Source: JAHFHB01 sp964393875
GTDB lineage: Bacteria > Omnitrophota > Omnitrophia > Omnitrophales > Aquincolibacteriaceae
Assembly (NCBI GenBank): GCA_964393875.1
Contig: CAYMUZ010000253.1
Coordinates: 1-14,602, forward strand
Direction of reading: 5' to 3'
Length of the DNA stretch: 14,602 nt
The translations under genes were made by a program, and so were the position numbers. Positions within the stretch are counted from its first letter, which is position 1, and each line of letters opens with the position of its first letter. The notes beneath the pieces were generated by a model. It worked only from the letters and a program-made list of their open reading frames with translations. It had not been told where the DNA came from and ran no database searches. Below are positions 7,493-14,441 of the stretch, piece by piece.

Positions 7493-9364
7493 TCATGCCC
7501 TCCCCCTTGCCCAGGTTTCCAAAGCAAAAAGACTGTAGATTTGTGCACCGTAACGCTGCCGGCCTGCACGATGATCTTCCAAAAGCCGTTTAACAGCCTC
7601 GGGCCGGAAATAGCGCGGCAAAATCACGGGTTCTTTGACAAGCAAACGCTCTGCTTCCTTGTAAAGATCTTCACGAAACCAACGGTGTAGGGGAATGGAA
7701 AAGCCCTGTTTGCGCTGACGCAATAATTCTTCAGGGATCAACGGGCGCATGGCCTGCTTGAAAATGTATTTGGTCGCCGCTCCTTTGAGTTTCAGTGAAA
7801 AGGGAATACGCGCTGCAAGCTCAACCACTTTATGATCCAAAAGAGGAACGCGCACTTCGAGCGAATGGGCCATGCTCATGCGGTCCACCTTGGTTAAAAG
7901 ATCATCCGGCAGATAAACGGCGGTATCCATGTAGAGCAGGCGATCCATCAGATTCAGGGCGCCCGCCTGTTCCCATTTTTGAGCAAACCAATGACGTGAA
8001 CGCACCTCTGAAAGCACCTGCGGCACAAGCAATTCTTCAAGCATCCAGGGTTGAAAGCACCGCGCACGCCGCGAAAAACTTTCAAGCGGTGGCGACCGCC
8101 CGTCAAAAAGAAAACGCCGAATACCCGCCAAAACGCCGCTTTCACGCAGAGGTTTGTAATCACGTGTCAGAAAAATCCGTTCCAGTATTCCTCGCAGTGA
8201 CGCTGGCAACTGCCGGTATTTTTCAAGCCAAAGTTCCTTGCGCGTCCAAAGGTAGCCGGCAAAGAGTTCATCCCCGCCATCGCCTGAGAGCGCTACCGTC
8301 ACCCCTGTACGCGCAAACTGCGAGACCAAATAAGTCGGCAGAGCCGAAGAATCTGCGAAAGGCTCGTCGAAACCGCCCAGCACTTTGGGAAGAAGTTTGA
8401 AAATATCGGGCCTGGCGATTTGTTCGTGGTGATCAGTGCCGTAGCGCTTCGCCACCAGCCGCGCATACGGGAGTTCGTTGTACTTCGCATCTTCAAATCC
8501 GATGGAATAAGTTTTTAATCCGGCTCCGTGCGACCGCGCTAATAACGCCGTCACACTGCTGGAATCCACTCCACCGCTTAAGAAAGACCCCAGCGGCACA
8601 TCGCTGATGGCATGCAACCGGACAGATTCTTCGAGCGCCGCCCGCAGTTCATCAGCCCAGCGAGCCTCCGTCATGCCCTCCCGCACGTCGTAATGCAGAT
8701 CCCAGTAACGCCGCAATTCGACACGGCCACCCTGCCAACGCAGAAAATGAGCCGGCGGCAGCCGCAGAATATCGCGATACAGAGTGTGGGCCCCCGGCAC
8801 ATAAAGAAAACTCAGGTAATCATAAATAGATTCCGGAGAAATCTCGCGGCTCACCTCAGGGATTTCAAGAAGAGATTTGATCTCTGACGCAAAGGCCAGA
8901 ACCCCACCCTGATTCCAATAATGCAACGGCTTGATGCCAAGACGATCGCGGTATAAAAGAAGTTTCTGAGCGGTTTCATCCCACAGAGCGATCGCAAACA
9001 TGCCGCGCAGGCGATGAACAAAATTCTCGCCTTCCTCTTCGTAAAGATGCACGATGACTTCCGTATCAGTGCGAGAACGAAACGTGTGCCCCTTGTGTTC
9101 AAGGGAACGCCGCAATTCACGAAAGTTGTAAATCTCACCATTGAAAACGGTGATCACATCCCCATTTTCATTGGCGATAGGCTGACGTCCGCCCTCCAAA
9201 TCAATAATTTTAAGGCGCCGCATGGCAAGGCCGGCGCCTTTGGAAAGATAGCGGCCGCCTTCATCCGGCCCGCGGTGAATCAGCCTGGCATTCATCCGTT
9301 CAAGAAGAGCGGCATCCACGGTGCCTTTCTCAGGCGGTAGAATGATTCCTGCGATTCCGCACAT
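7493..9364 (-). CDS. asnB: Asparagine synthase (glutamine-hydrolysing)-type amidotransferase
   Basis: A 623-residue class II glutamine amidotransferase. It starts MCGIAGI, so Cys2 becomes the N-terminal nucleophile after Met removal. The glutaminase domain (1 to about 200) shows RGPDEGG (31-37), FNGEIYNFRELR (74-85) and the RTDTEV oxyanion region (98-103). The synthetase domain shows the ATP pyrophosphatase loop SGGVDSS (263-269), YSIGF and SGDGGDELFAGY (360-371). Near the C-terminus VDRMSMAHSLEVRVPLLDH is typical of the family. The length fits the long AsnB/AsnO type (about 615-640) rather than the 554-residue E. coli AsnB. Reaction: glutamine + ATP drive amide formation on a carboxylate, aspartate in housekeeping enzymes. 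Inside a glycan operon the acceptor may be a uronic acid carboxyl (inference, compare amidotransferases in O-antigen loci). Its ATG overlaps the upstream stop by one base (TGATG). Confidence 0.95.
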   Translation of the reverse strand: MCGIAGIILPPEKGTVDAALLERMNARLIHRGPDEGGRYLSKGAGLAMRRLKIIDLEGGRQPIANENGDVITVFNGEIYNFRELRRSLEHKGHTFRSRTDTEVIVHLYEEEGENFVHRLRGMFAIALWDETAQKLLLYRDRLGIKPLHYWNQGGVLAFASEIKSLLEIPEVSREISPESIYDYLSFLYVPGAHTLYRDILRLPPAHFLRWQGGRVELRRYWDLHYDVREGMTEARWADELRAALEESVRLHAISDVPLGSFLSGGVDSSSVTALLARSHGAGLKTYSIGFEDAKYNELPYARLVAKRYGTDHHEQIARPDIFKLLPKVLGGFDEPFADSSALPTYLVSQFARTGVTVALSGDGGDELFAGYLWTRKELWLEKYRQLPASLRGILERIFLTRDYKPLRESGVLAGIRRFLFDGRSPPLESFSRRARCFQPWMLEELLVPQVLSEVRSRHWFAQKWEQAGALNLMDRLLYMDTAVYLPDDLLTKVDRMSMAHSLEVRVPLLDHKVVELAARIPFSLKLKGAATKYIFKQAMRPLIPEELLRQRKQGFSIPLHRWFREDLYKEAERLLVKEPVILPRYFRPEAVKRLLEDHRAGRQRYGAQIYSLFALETWARGRA

Positions 9365-10500
9365 CAGAGAGCTCCAGGCAGTAAGGTCCGTCGATTCAAT
9401 ATTTCAGTATAGAAATTCTCATAATCGTCCGCCATACGATCCAGCGTAAAGCGCGTTTCAATGGTGCGTCTAGCCGCCACACCAAGAGCTTGCGACTCAT
9501 CAGGATTCTCCATCAAAGCTAAGATTGCTTCCGCCATAGCCTGCGGCGAGCGCATGGGAACAATTCGGCCATTCAAACCGTCGCTAATGACCTCCGGAAC
9601 TCCCCCAGCCGGAGTTGAAACGACCGGCTTCGCCAGCGCCATGGCTTCAAGCACCACATTGGGAACCCCTTCCCAGTAGGATGCGAAAGCAAAAATATTC
9701 ATGGCTGCAAGCAGCTTGGGCACATCGCGTCTGGATCCCGTGAAATGAATTTTACCTCGCCCCGTCAACTGCTCAGCTTTTACCCGCATCTCGGCTTCGA
9801 GCGGGCCGGCACCGACAAAAAGGAACTGGCAGTCAGGCCGCTGTTGCAAAATCAAGGCGGCCGCTTCAATCAGATCCGAATAGCCTTTCATATCCGAGAA
9901 GTTCGCGACGGTTCCCACAAGCGGCACCGCCTCGGGAATTCCGAATTCGCACCGAATGTCCCGACCACTTTGCTGCGGTGAAAAAAGTGACAAATCGACT
10001 CCGTTGTACAGCGTCACCACTTTCGCCGGGCTGACATTTTCACGGCTGAGAACCCAGTCACGAACCGCTTCTGCGCACGCCACCACACGATCACTAAAAA
10101 GATTTCCGGCCATTTCGAGCCAAAGGATTTTCGCAGGCTGAGACAAGTCGACACCCCGCCGCGAAGAAACAACTACGGGCACCCTCGCGAGACGTGCGGA
10201 CAGACCGGCAAACAAATGCAGGCCAAAAAGGTAAGTGTGGACAATGTCCGAAGGATTTTTTTTCAGCCAGTGGTAAATTCGCAACAGTGCGGGGGGCCGC
10301 CATTTTTTTTGCCGGAGCGCTTCCAGAGGAATGCCCAGCTGCCGTGCCCAATCACTAAGTTGACCTTCCTGAAAGATGCATAAAATCCGCACGTCATGTC
10401 CTCTTTTGCGAAGCTGCTCTGCAAGGCGGACAACATGGGTTTCCGAACCCCCGATGTCTAGTTGAGGGAGAATATAAGTGATACGCAAAGGGCGTTTCAT
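9364..10500 (-). CDS. GT4 family glycosyltransferase
   Basis: A 378-residue GT-B enzyme. The N-terminal domain starts RITYILPQLDIGGSETHVVRL, with the GGSE loop (17-20) typical of GT4. The inter-domain region carries LYNGVDL (164-170), and the nucleotide-sugar domain carries GTVANFSDMKG (196-206), LFVGAGPLE and WEGVPNVVLEAMA (276-288) with both glutamates of the E-x7-E motif (E277, E285), then KPVVSTPAGGVPEVI. It is a complete retaining glycosyltransferase, expected at the cytoplasmic face of the membrane. Donor and acceptor cannot be read from the sequence. The open frame extends to 10671, but that stretch overlaps the upstream gene. The ATG at 10500 overlaps the upstream TGA as ATGA, and the GT4 fold starts directly after it. 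It is followed by asnB with a TGATG junction. Confidence 0.93.
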   Translation of the reverse strand: MKRPLRITYILPQLDIGGSETHVVRLAEQLRKRGHDVRILCIFQEGQLSDWARQLGIPLEALRQKKWRPPALLRIYHWLKKNPSDIVHTYLFGLHLFAGLSARLARVPVVVSSRRGVDLSQPAKILWLEMAGNLFSDRVVACAEAVRDWVLSRENVSPAKVVTLYNGVDLSLFSPQQSGRDIRCEFGIPEAVPLVGTVANFSDMKGYSDLIEAAALILQQRPDCQFLFVGAGPLEAEMRVKAEQLTGRGKIHFTGSRRDVPKLLAAMNIFAFASYWEGVPNVVLEAMALAKPVVSTPAGGVPEVISDGLNGRIVPMRSPQAMAEAILALMENPDESQALGVAARRTIETRFTLDRMADDYENFYTEILNRRTLLPGAL

Positions 10501-11738
10501 GAATCGTTCTCGCCTTTCAAAATTCTTACAAACTTCGGCGACAGCGCCTTGAGTGAATAACGAGCCATCACCTTGCTGCGGGCCGCCCGCCCCATCTGAT
10601 CTCGCCTTTCCGGAGATTCGATGAGCCGGCAAAGCTTTTCGACCCATTCGTCGTGGGTTGACGCCAAACACGCATCCACGTCTTCATCCACAATGGCTTG
10701 GTTGGCTCCGACGCGGGAAGCCACACTGGCGATGCCCATCGCCATGTATTGCAGCAATTTCAAACCACATTTGCCCTGGCCCCATTCATCCTGGGGAACT
10801 GGCATGATGCCTATATCAAATTCCTGCATTTCTTGGACTTCAGTGTCATAACTCCAAAGCACAAAATGGGTTTTAATCCCGGAGAGATCAAAGGTTCCCC
10901 CATCCCGCACACGGCTGATGACTTTTAACCGTACTGCGGGATAGCGGCGTGTCAGTTCGAGCAAAACCGGTGCCAGTGACTGCAAGTAAGCCAGGCCCCC
11001 CTCCATGCCAATCCAACCAATCACAATTGCAGACTGGAACTTCTCTGGTTCCAGCGGCATAGTCCTTGCGCCAGGGCGCAAGGGCACAATTGCAGACTGG
11101 AACTTCCCTGGTTCCAGCGGCATAGTCCTTGCGCCAGGGCGCAAGGGCACAATTGCAGACCCTGTGATATCTCGTCTGGATAGAGGGCAGAATCGATCCG
11201 TATCCACTGGCGTCGGCAGCACAACAGTCCTTAGATTCACTGGTGCGATTTTTTGCCGCAGGTACTCATTGCCGGCAATCACGGGATTTGCGGCCTTCGC
11301 CAGCTTTAACGTCTGGTCAGGGTCCTGCCAAGCACGCAGGACGGAAGAACGGAACTCGAGGACATTGCAGCCTAGCACATCGTCGTCGAAATCAAAAATA
11401 ACCCGTTTTGACTTTTGCAGCAATCGCGTCGCAAAACCTTTCAAATTGCTTGAGACCAGCCCTTTTTGCACAAACACAACGTCATACTCGCGTGCGCGAC
11501 GAATTCTTTGAAATGTCGACATCATCTCAAAGAGGGTGTAAAGAATTTTTGCCAACCGGCAGGACGAGAAATAAAACCACGAAAACCACGGTTCAGAAAC
11601 CGCCGGCAGAACCTCGGCCCGAATACCGCATTGTGCAAGGGCGGGAAGATACTGATAAACCCGGAGACGACTCGAGGGCATCGTCTCCGGGTAAAGCGTC
11701 AGGAATAAAACGCGAAGAGGAACAGGTTCAACAGTCAA
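10497..11738 (-). CDS. GT4-like glycosyltransferase with an in-frame palindromic tandem repeat
   Basis: A 413-residue GT-B glycosyltransferase starting at TTG 11738. It is the only usable codon just before LRVLFLTLYPETMPSSRLRVYQY, it lies 9 bases after a strong AGGAG, and it overlaps the upstream gene's stop by 11 bases. The longer frame to 11933 only shadows the epimerase. The N-terminal Rossmann domain (1 to about 185) includes VIFDFDDDVL and ends in LPTPVDTDRF; the C-terminal domain (about 237-413) shows IGWIGMEGG and GKCGLKLLQYMAMG (322-335), a subgroup hallmark. The usual E-x7-E is not kept: by eye the second Glu position is Gln330 and the first is Gly322. Residues 194-235 are two copies of a 21-residue unit (SAIVPLRPGARTM...), differing at one residue (Gly/Glu). 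They sit between the two Rossmann domains, where extra sequence may be tolerated. It may still be active, but the missing glutamates leave this open. Confidence 0.88.
   Translation of the reverse strand: MTVEPVPLRVLFLTLYPETMPSSRLRVYQYLPALAQCGIRAEVLPAVSEPWFSWFYFSSCRLAKILYTLFEMMSTFQRIRRAREYDVVFVQKGLVSSNLKGFATRLLQKSKRVIFDFDDDVLGCNVLEFRSSVLRAWQDPDQTLKLAKAANPVIAGNEYLRQKIAPVNLRTVVLPTPVDTDRFCPLSRRDITGSAIVPLRPGARTMPLEPGKFQSAIVPLRPGARTMPLEPEKFQSAIVIGWIGMEGGLAYLQSLAPVLLELTRRYPAVRLKVISRVRDGGTFDLSGIKTHFVLWSYDTEVQEMQEFDIGIMPVPQDEWGQGKCGLKLLQYMAMGIASVASRVGANQAIVDEDVDACLASTHDEWVEKLCRLIESPERRDQMGRAARSKVMARYSLKALSPKFVRILKGENDS
11022..11160. repeat. Tandem 63-base palindromic repeat (2.2 copies) inside a glycosyltransferase gene
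   Basis: Two direct copies, 11022-11084 and 11085-11147, differ at one base (TTCTCTGG versus TTCCCTGG), followed by a 13-base partial third copy (CACAATTGCAGAC, 11148-11160). Each unit contains two hairpins: CTGGAAC / GTTCCAG (7-bp stem, 7-base loop; first copy 11034-11054) and CCTTGCGCC-AG-GGCGCAAGG (9-bp stem; first copy 11064-11083). The length is a multiple of three and no stop is created, so the gene gains 42 residues. It can equally be described as a 50-base palindromic element with a duplicated 13-base flank. It resembles in style the palindromic elements that insert in genes of Rickettsia, but I do not recognise the sequence. Confidence 0.92.
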
Positions 11739-12723
11739 TCGCAGAAACTCCTGCGGGAGCAGCCTGCCGACGAAATTCCTCGATGACCATCCGCAAAATG
11801 TCATCCAAAGCCATCTGTGGCTTAAAACCCACAAGTTTTCCGGCTTTAGTAATGTCGGGAACACGGCGCTGCATGTCTTCGAAACCCTCTTCATAGGCTT
11901 GGTCGTAAGGAATATGGATAATCTTAGAGGCACTTTCCGTCAGGGTAATAATTCTTTCGGCCAGCTGATTCATTGTAATCTCGTGCCGATTCCCAAGATT
12001 AAAAACATTTCCGACGGCTTCAGGATTTTCCATCAGACGAGTCATCCCCCAGACGGCATCCTTGACGTACATGAAACAACGGCTCTGCTCGCCAGTGCCA
12101 TAGACCGTAACCGCCTGTCCCTTAAGCGCCTGCTCGACAAACCGCGGAATGACCATGCCATAGTGCCCCGTTTGGCGCGGCCCCACTGTATTGAAAAGCC
12201 GCACAATCACCGTGGGCACTTTTTTCTCTTTCCAGTAAACAAAGGCCAGAATTTCATCCACCGCTTTCGAAGTCGAATAACTCCAGCGGGTTTTCAGGGG
12301 TGAACCTAAAATACGATCATCATCTTCTTTGAGAGCATCACTCGTATTTTTTCCGTAAATTTCAGAGGTGGAGGTGATCAATACTTTTTTATGATAGCGG
12401 TACACATTTTCGAGCACGATCTCGCTGCCACGGATATTCGTCATCAGCGAGCGCAGAGGGTCTTTGACGATCAGCTGAACACCCACACCGGCCGCCAGAT
12501 GAAATACCCAATCGACACGCTCCACCAATTTATCCACCAAAAACTCGTTGAGGACATCCCCGACCACAATATGAAACCGTGGGTTACTTTCCAGGTAGCG
12601 GATATTTTCAAGGCGCCCGGTGGAAAGATTATCCAGAATCGTGACTTCGTGACCTTCTGCGATCAGCGACTCGGCTAAATGACTTCCGATGAATCCGGCA
12701 CCGCCGGTAATTAAAACTTTCAT
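11728..12723 (-). CDS. NAD-dependent sugar-nucleotide epimerase/dehydratase (extended SDR)
   Basis: A 331-residue extended short-chain dehydrogenase/reductase. GGAGFIG (7-13) is the NAD-binding glycine motif, Asp31 in LDNLSTG follows beta-2 and favours NAD over NADP, STSE (118-121) gives the catalytic Ser/Thr region, and YSTSK (149-153) is the Y-x3-K pair. RLFNTVGPRQTG and VYGTGEQSRCFMYVKDAV are typical of UDP-glucose 4-epimerase, UDP-glucuronate decarboxylase and close relatives. The exact reaction (4-epimerisation, decarboxylation or 4,6-dehydration) cannot be fixed. STSEIYG instead of TDEVYG speaks against a classic dTDP-glucose 4,6-dehydratase. It is the first gene of the operon, supplying an activated sugar for the transferases downstream. 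The ATG at 12723 has GGAGGG 7 bases upstream; a TTG two codons earlier is too close to that site. Confidence 0.93.
   Translation of the reverse strand: MKVLITGGAGFIGSHLAESLIAEGHEVTILDNLSTGRLENIRYLESNPRFHIVVGDVLNEFLVDKLVERVDWVFHLAAGVGVQLIVKDPLRSLMTNIRGSEIVLENVYRYHKKVLITSTSEIYGKNTSDALKEDDDRILGSPLKTRWSYSTSKAVDEILAFVYWKEKKVPTVIVRLFNTVGPRQTGHYGMVIPRFVEQALKGQAVTVYGTGEQSRCFMYVKDAVWGMTRLMENPEAVGNVFNLGNRHEITMNQLAERIITLTESASKIIHIPYDQAYEEGFEDMQRRVPDITKAGKLVGFKPQMALDDILRMVIEEFRRQAAPAGVSAIDC
11748..11752 (-). promoter_or_regulatory. Ribosome binding site for the TTG start at 11738
   Basis: AGGAG on the minus strand lies 9 bases before the TTG at 11738, inside the 3' end of the epimerase gene. No ATG or GTG lies in frame between it and the glycosyltransferase fold, so this site decides the start. 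Confidence 0.65.
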
Positions 12724-12730
12724 GATCAAA

Positions 12731-12736
12731 CCCTCC
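12731..12736 (-). promoter_or_regulatory. Strong ribosome binding site of the first operon gene
   Basis: GGAGGG on the minus strand lies 7 bases before the ATG at 12723 and fixes that start over the TTG at 12729. Confidence 0.65.
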
Positions 12737-12754
12737 GCTGTTTTGGGAAGGAAG

Positions 12755-12783
12755 ATTGTAGCTTAAACTGGGGATAAAATCAC
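12755..12783 (-). promoter_or_regulatory. Candidate sigma-70-type promoter for the nine-gene operon
   Basis: On the minus strand GTGATT (weak -35, three of six) is followed after 17 bases by TACAAT (-10, five of six, 12760-12755). A start near 12748 would give a leader of about 25 bases that includes the GGAGGG. This is the only convincing -10 in the divergent region on this strand. It is found by eye, so it is tentative. Confidence 0.4.
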
Positions 12784-12877
12784 TTTAAAACCGGTGTACA
12801 GCCGGATGCCGCACCCACCCGTGACTCACGGTATTCTGCCGCAAAATAACCGATCGGCAAATCCGCACCTTTTTTAT

Positions 12878-12906
12878 TTGACCCGGCGGGGGGTTACGGG
12901 TAATCT
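12878..12906 (+). promoter_or_regulatory. Candidate promoter for the metallo-beta-lactamase-fold gene
   Basis: TTGACC (12878-12883, five of six) is followed after exactly 17 bases by TAATCT (12901-12906, only three of six). This would give a leader of roughly 60 bases before the ATG at 12973. The -10 is weak. The rest of 12724-12972 shows nothing else I can name. Confidence 0.33.
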
Positions 12907-12972
12907 TCAGCACATTCTGGATTTTTACAGTGAAATAGACACTTCGACAACATTTCAGGCGGGCACTGTTTT

Positions 12973-14346
12973 ATGAATATCGGATTTGATACCATCGGCA
13001 ATGCGACCATTCTCTGCTACGACTCGAAGCCTGTCCTTGTCACAGACCCCTGGATCACTGGCAGCGCCTATTTCAACAGCTGGACATTCTCCCATGTCAT
13101 CCCCGAGGCACAGCGGCAGGCCATTCAGTCGGCCGAGTATATCTGGCTTTCGCATGGTCATCCCGATCATTTAAGCTCCGCTTCGCTTAAACTGCTGAGG
13201 GATAAAAAAATTCTGCTCCCCAACCATGTGGGCTCCCGGATCTACGACGGCCTTAAAGTCCAGGGCTATGACGTTCATCTGCTTAAAGACCGTGTGTGGA
13301 CAAAACTCTCAGATCACATCCGCATTCTCACCATCGCCGATTACAATCAAGATGCCATTTTGCTGATCGATATCAACGGACGGCTTCTTGTCAACCTCAA
13401 CGATGCCTCCGACCGAGGCTGGGGACATTTTGTCAAAAAAACAGTGGCGAACTATCCCCTATCGTTTCTCCTATGCCTATCCGGTTTCAACGATGCGGAC
13501 ATGATCAACTTTTTTGACGAAAGCGGACAACGTGTGCTCCCGCCTTTGACGGCCAAGAAAACCCCTTTTGGCGGCGCTATCGCCAGAAAAGCAGAGTGGT
13601 TCGGCGTCAACTATTTCATTCCCTCCAGCTCCATGCACCGCTATCAGCGTAAAGACAGTCTTTGGGCCAATGAATACACCACTGCCCTCTCCGACTATGC
13701 GGTCGGGTTCCAATCAAAAACCTGTGAAATTCTGCCCGCCTATACCCGTTACGATTGTGAACGCGACGCCGCTTCTCAAATCAAACCGGTAGAAAGAACA
13801 ATCACCGTCATCGATCCAGAGCAAAGCGGAGATTCCTGGAATGAACCGCTGGAAGCCGCTGACATCCCTCTGCTTGAAAAATATTTTCAATCGATCGAAC
13901 ACCTGAAAAGTGTTTTAAGTTTCGTCACAATTCGGGTCAGCGGCAAAGACCATGAAATCAAACTCGGACCGGCGCATCTCAAGAAGGGAATCGTCTTCGA
14001 AGTTCCGCGTAACTCTCTGATGACAGCGGTGCAATTCGAGATTTTTGACGATCTCTTGATCGGTAATTTTATGAAAACCACGCTTCTTGGAAAATGGGAC
14101 CGCAAACGCCTTTACCCTGATTTCACCCCGTATGTCGCCAAGTATGCCGACAATGGGCAGGCAAAGACAAAACACGATTTGGAAGCCTATTTTGTTCAAT
14201 ACCGGCAGCGCGCTCTTTTTGACCACGTGCGCCACCAAATCCAGTCTAAGTCCCATTCCATGTTCTGGTCGCTTTTCCCCGTAGACACACTCCGCTATCA
14301 GACCGCCAAGGCGGCCTATCACCGGTTCAAAACGATTCTGCGTTAA
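12973..14346 (+). CDS. Metallo-beta-lactamase-fold hydrolase-like protein (UlaG/CMAH-like)
   Basis: A 457-residue protein with an N-terminal MBL fold: IGNATILCYDSKPVLVTDPWI (8-28) is the start typical of UlaG-like and CMP-sialic acid hydroxylase (CMAH)-like MBL proteins, and SHGHPDH (60-66) gives the metal-binding H-x-H-x-D-H (H61, H63, D65, H66). LLVNLNDASDRGWG (about 137-150) probably holds a further metal-ligand Asp. The C-terminal half (about 260-457) is not a domain I recognise; it has many aromatic residues and a basic end. No Rieske cysteine/histidine cluster is visible, so it is not a full CMAH. It is transcribed divergently from the operon, probably from its own promoter. A role in modifying a sugar nucleotide or glycan is suggested only by the location. 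The start is the ATG at 12973, with a moderate AGGCGGG about 10 bases upstream. Confidence 0.88.
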   Translation: MNIGFDTIGNATILCYDSKPVLVTDPWITGSAYFNSWTFSHVIPEAQRQAIQSAEYIWLSHGHPDHLSSASLKLLRDKKILLPNHVGSRIYDGLKVQGYDVHLLKDRVWTKLSDHIRILTIADYNQDAILLIDINGRLLVNLNDASDRGWGHFVKKTVANYPLSFLLCLSGFNDADMINFFDESGQRVLPPLTAKKTPFGGAIARKAEWFGVNYFIPSSSMHRYQRKDSLWANEYTTALSDYAVGFQSKTCEILPAYTRYDCERDAASQIKPVERTITVIDPEQSGDSWNEPLEAADIPLLEKYFQSIEHLKSVLSFVTIRVSGKDHEIKLGPAHLKKGIVFEVPRNSLMTAVQFEIFDDLLIGNFMKTTLLGKWDRKRLYPDFTPYVAKYADNGQAKTKHDLEAYFVQYRQRALFDHVRHQIQSKSHSMFWSLFPVDTLRYQTAKAAYHRFKTILR

Positions 14347-14365
14347 GGCTCTGCAAACCAGAGTC
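14347..14365 (+). terminator. Weak hairpin right after the MBL-fold gene
   Basis: GGCTCTG-CAAAC-CAGAGTC forms a 7-bp stem with one G-U pair and a 5-base loop immediately after the TAA. No T-tract follows, so it is a poor intrinsic terminator and may instead protect the 3' end. Another small palindrome (CCGTA-GT-TACGG, 14427-14438) lies just beyond the stop of the convergent gene. The gap 14347-14441 holds nothing else recognisable. Confidence 0.25.
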
Positions 14366-14441
14366 ACGGGAAAGTGTCAAACAAGGGCAGGGCGTGATTG
14401 CGAAGCATGGCTGAGGGCGGCCCTGGCCGTAGTTACGGATA

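Noticed and set aside
10501..10671. N-terminal extension of the GT4 frame (start at 10671)
   Set aside because: It shadows the 3' end of the upstream glycosyltransferase. The ATG at 10500 forms an ATGA overlap and directly precedes the GT4 fold.
11022..11160. CRISPR array
   Set aside because: The repeat units are directly adjacent with no variable spacers, only 2.2 copies are present, and they lie in frame inside a gene.
11739..11933. N-terminal extension of the repeat-bearing glycosyltransferase frame (start at 11933)
   Set aside because: It is antiphase shadow of the epimerase coding sequence. The TTG at 11738 with AGGAG 9 bases upstream is a better start.
12724..12972. Riboswitch or small RNA gene in the divergent intergenic region
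   Set aside because: I found only short GC-rich inverted pieces (for example around CCGGTGTACAGCCGG) and no recognisable conserved fold. The space fits two divergent promoters.
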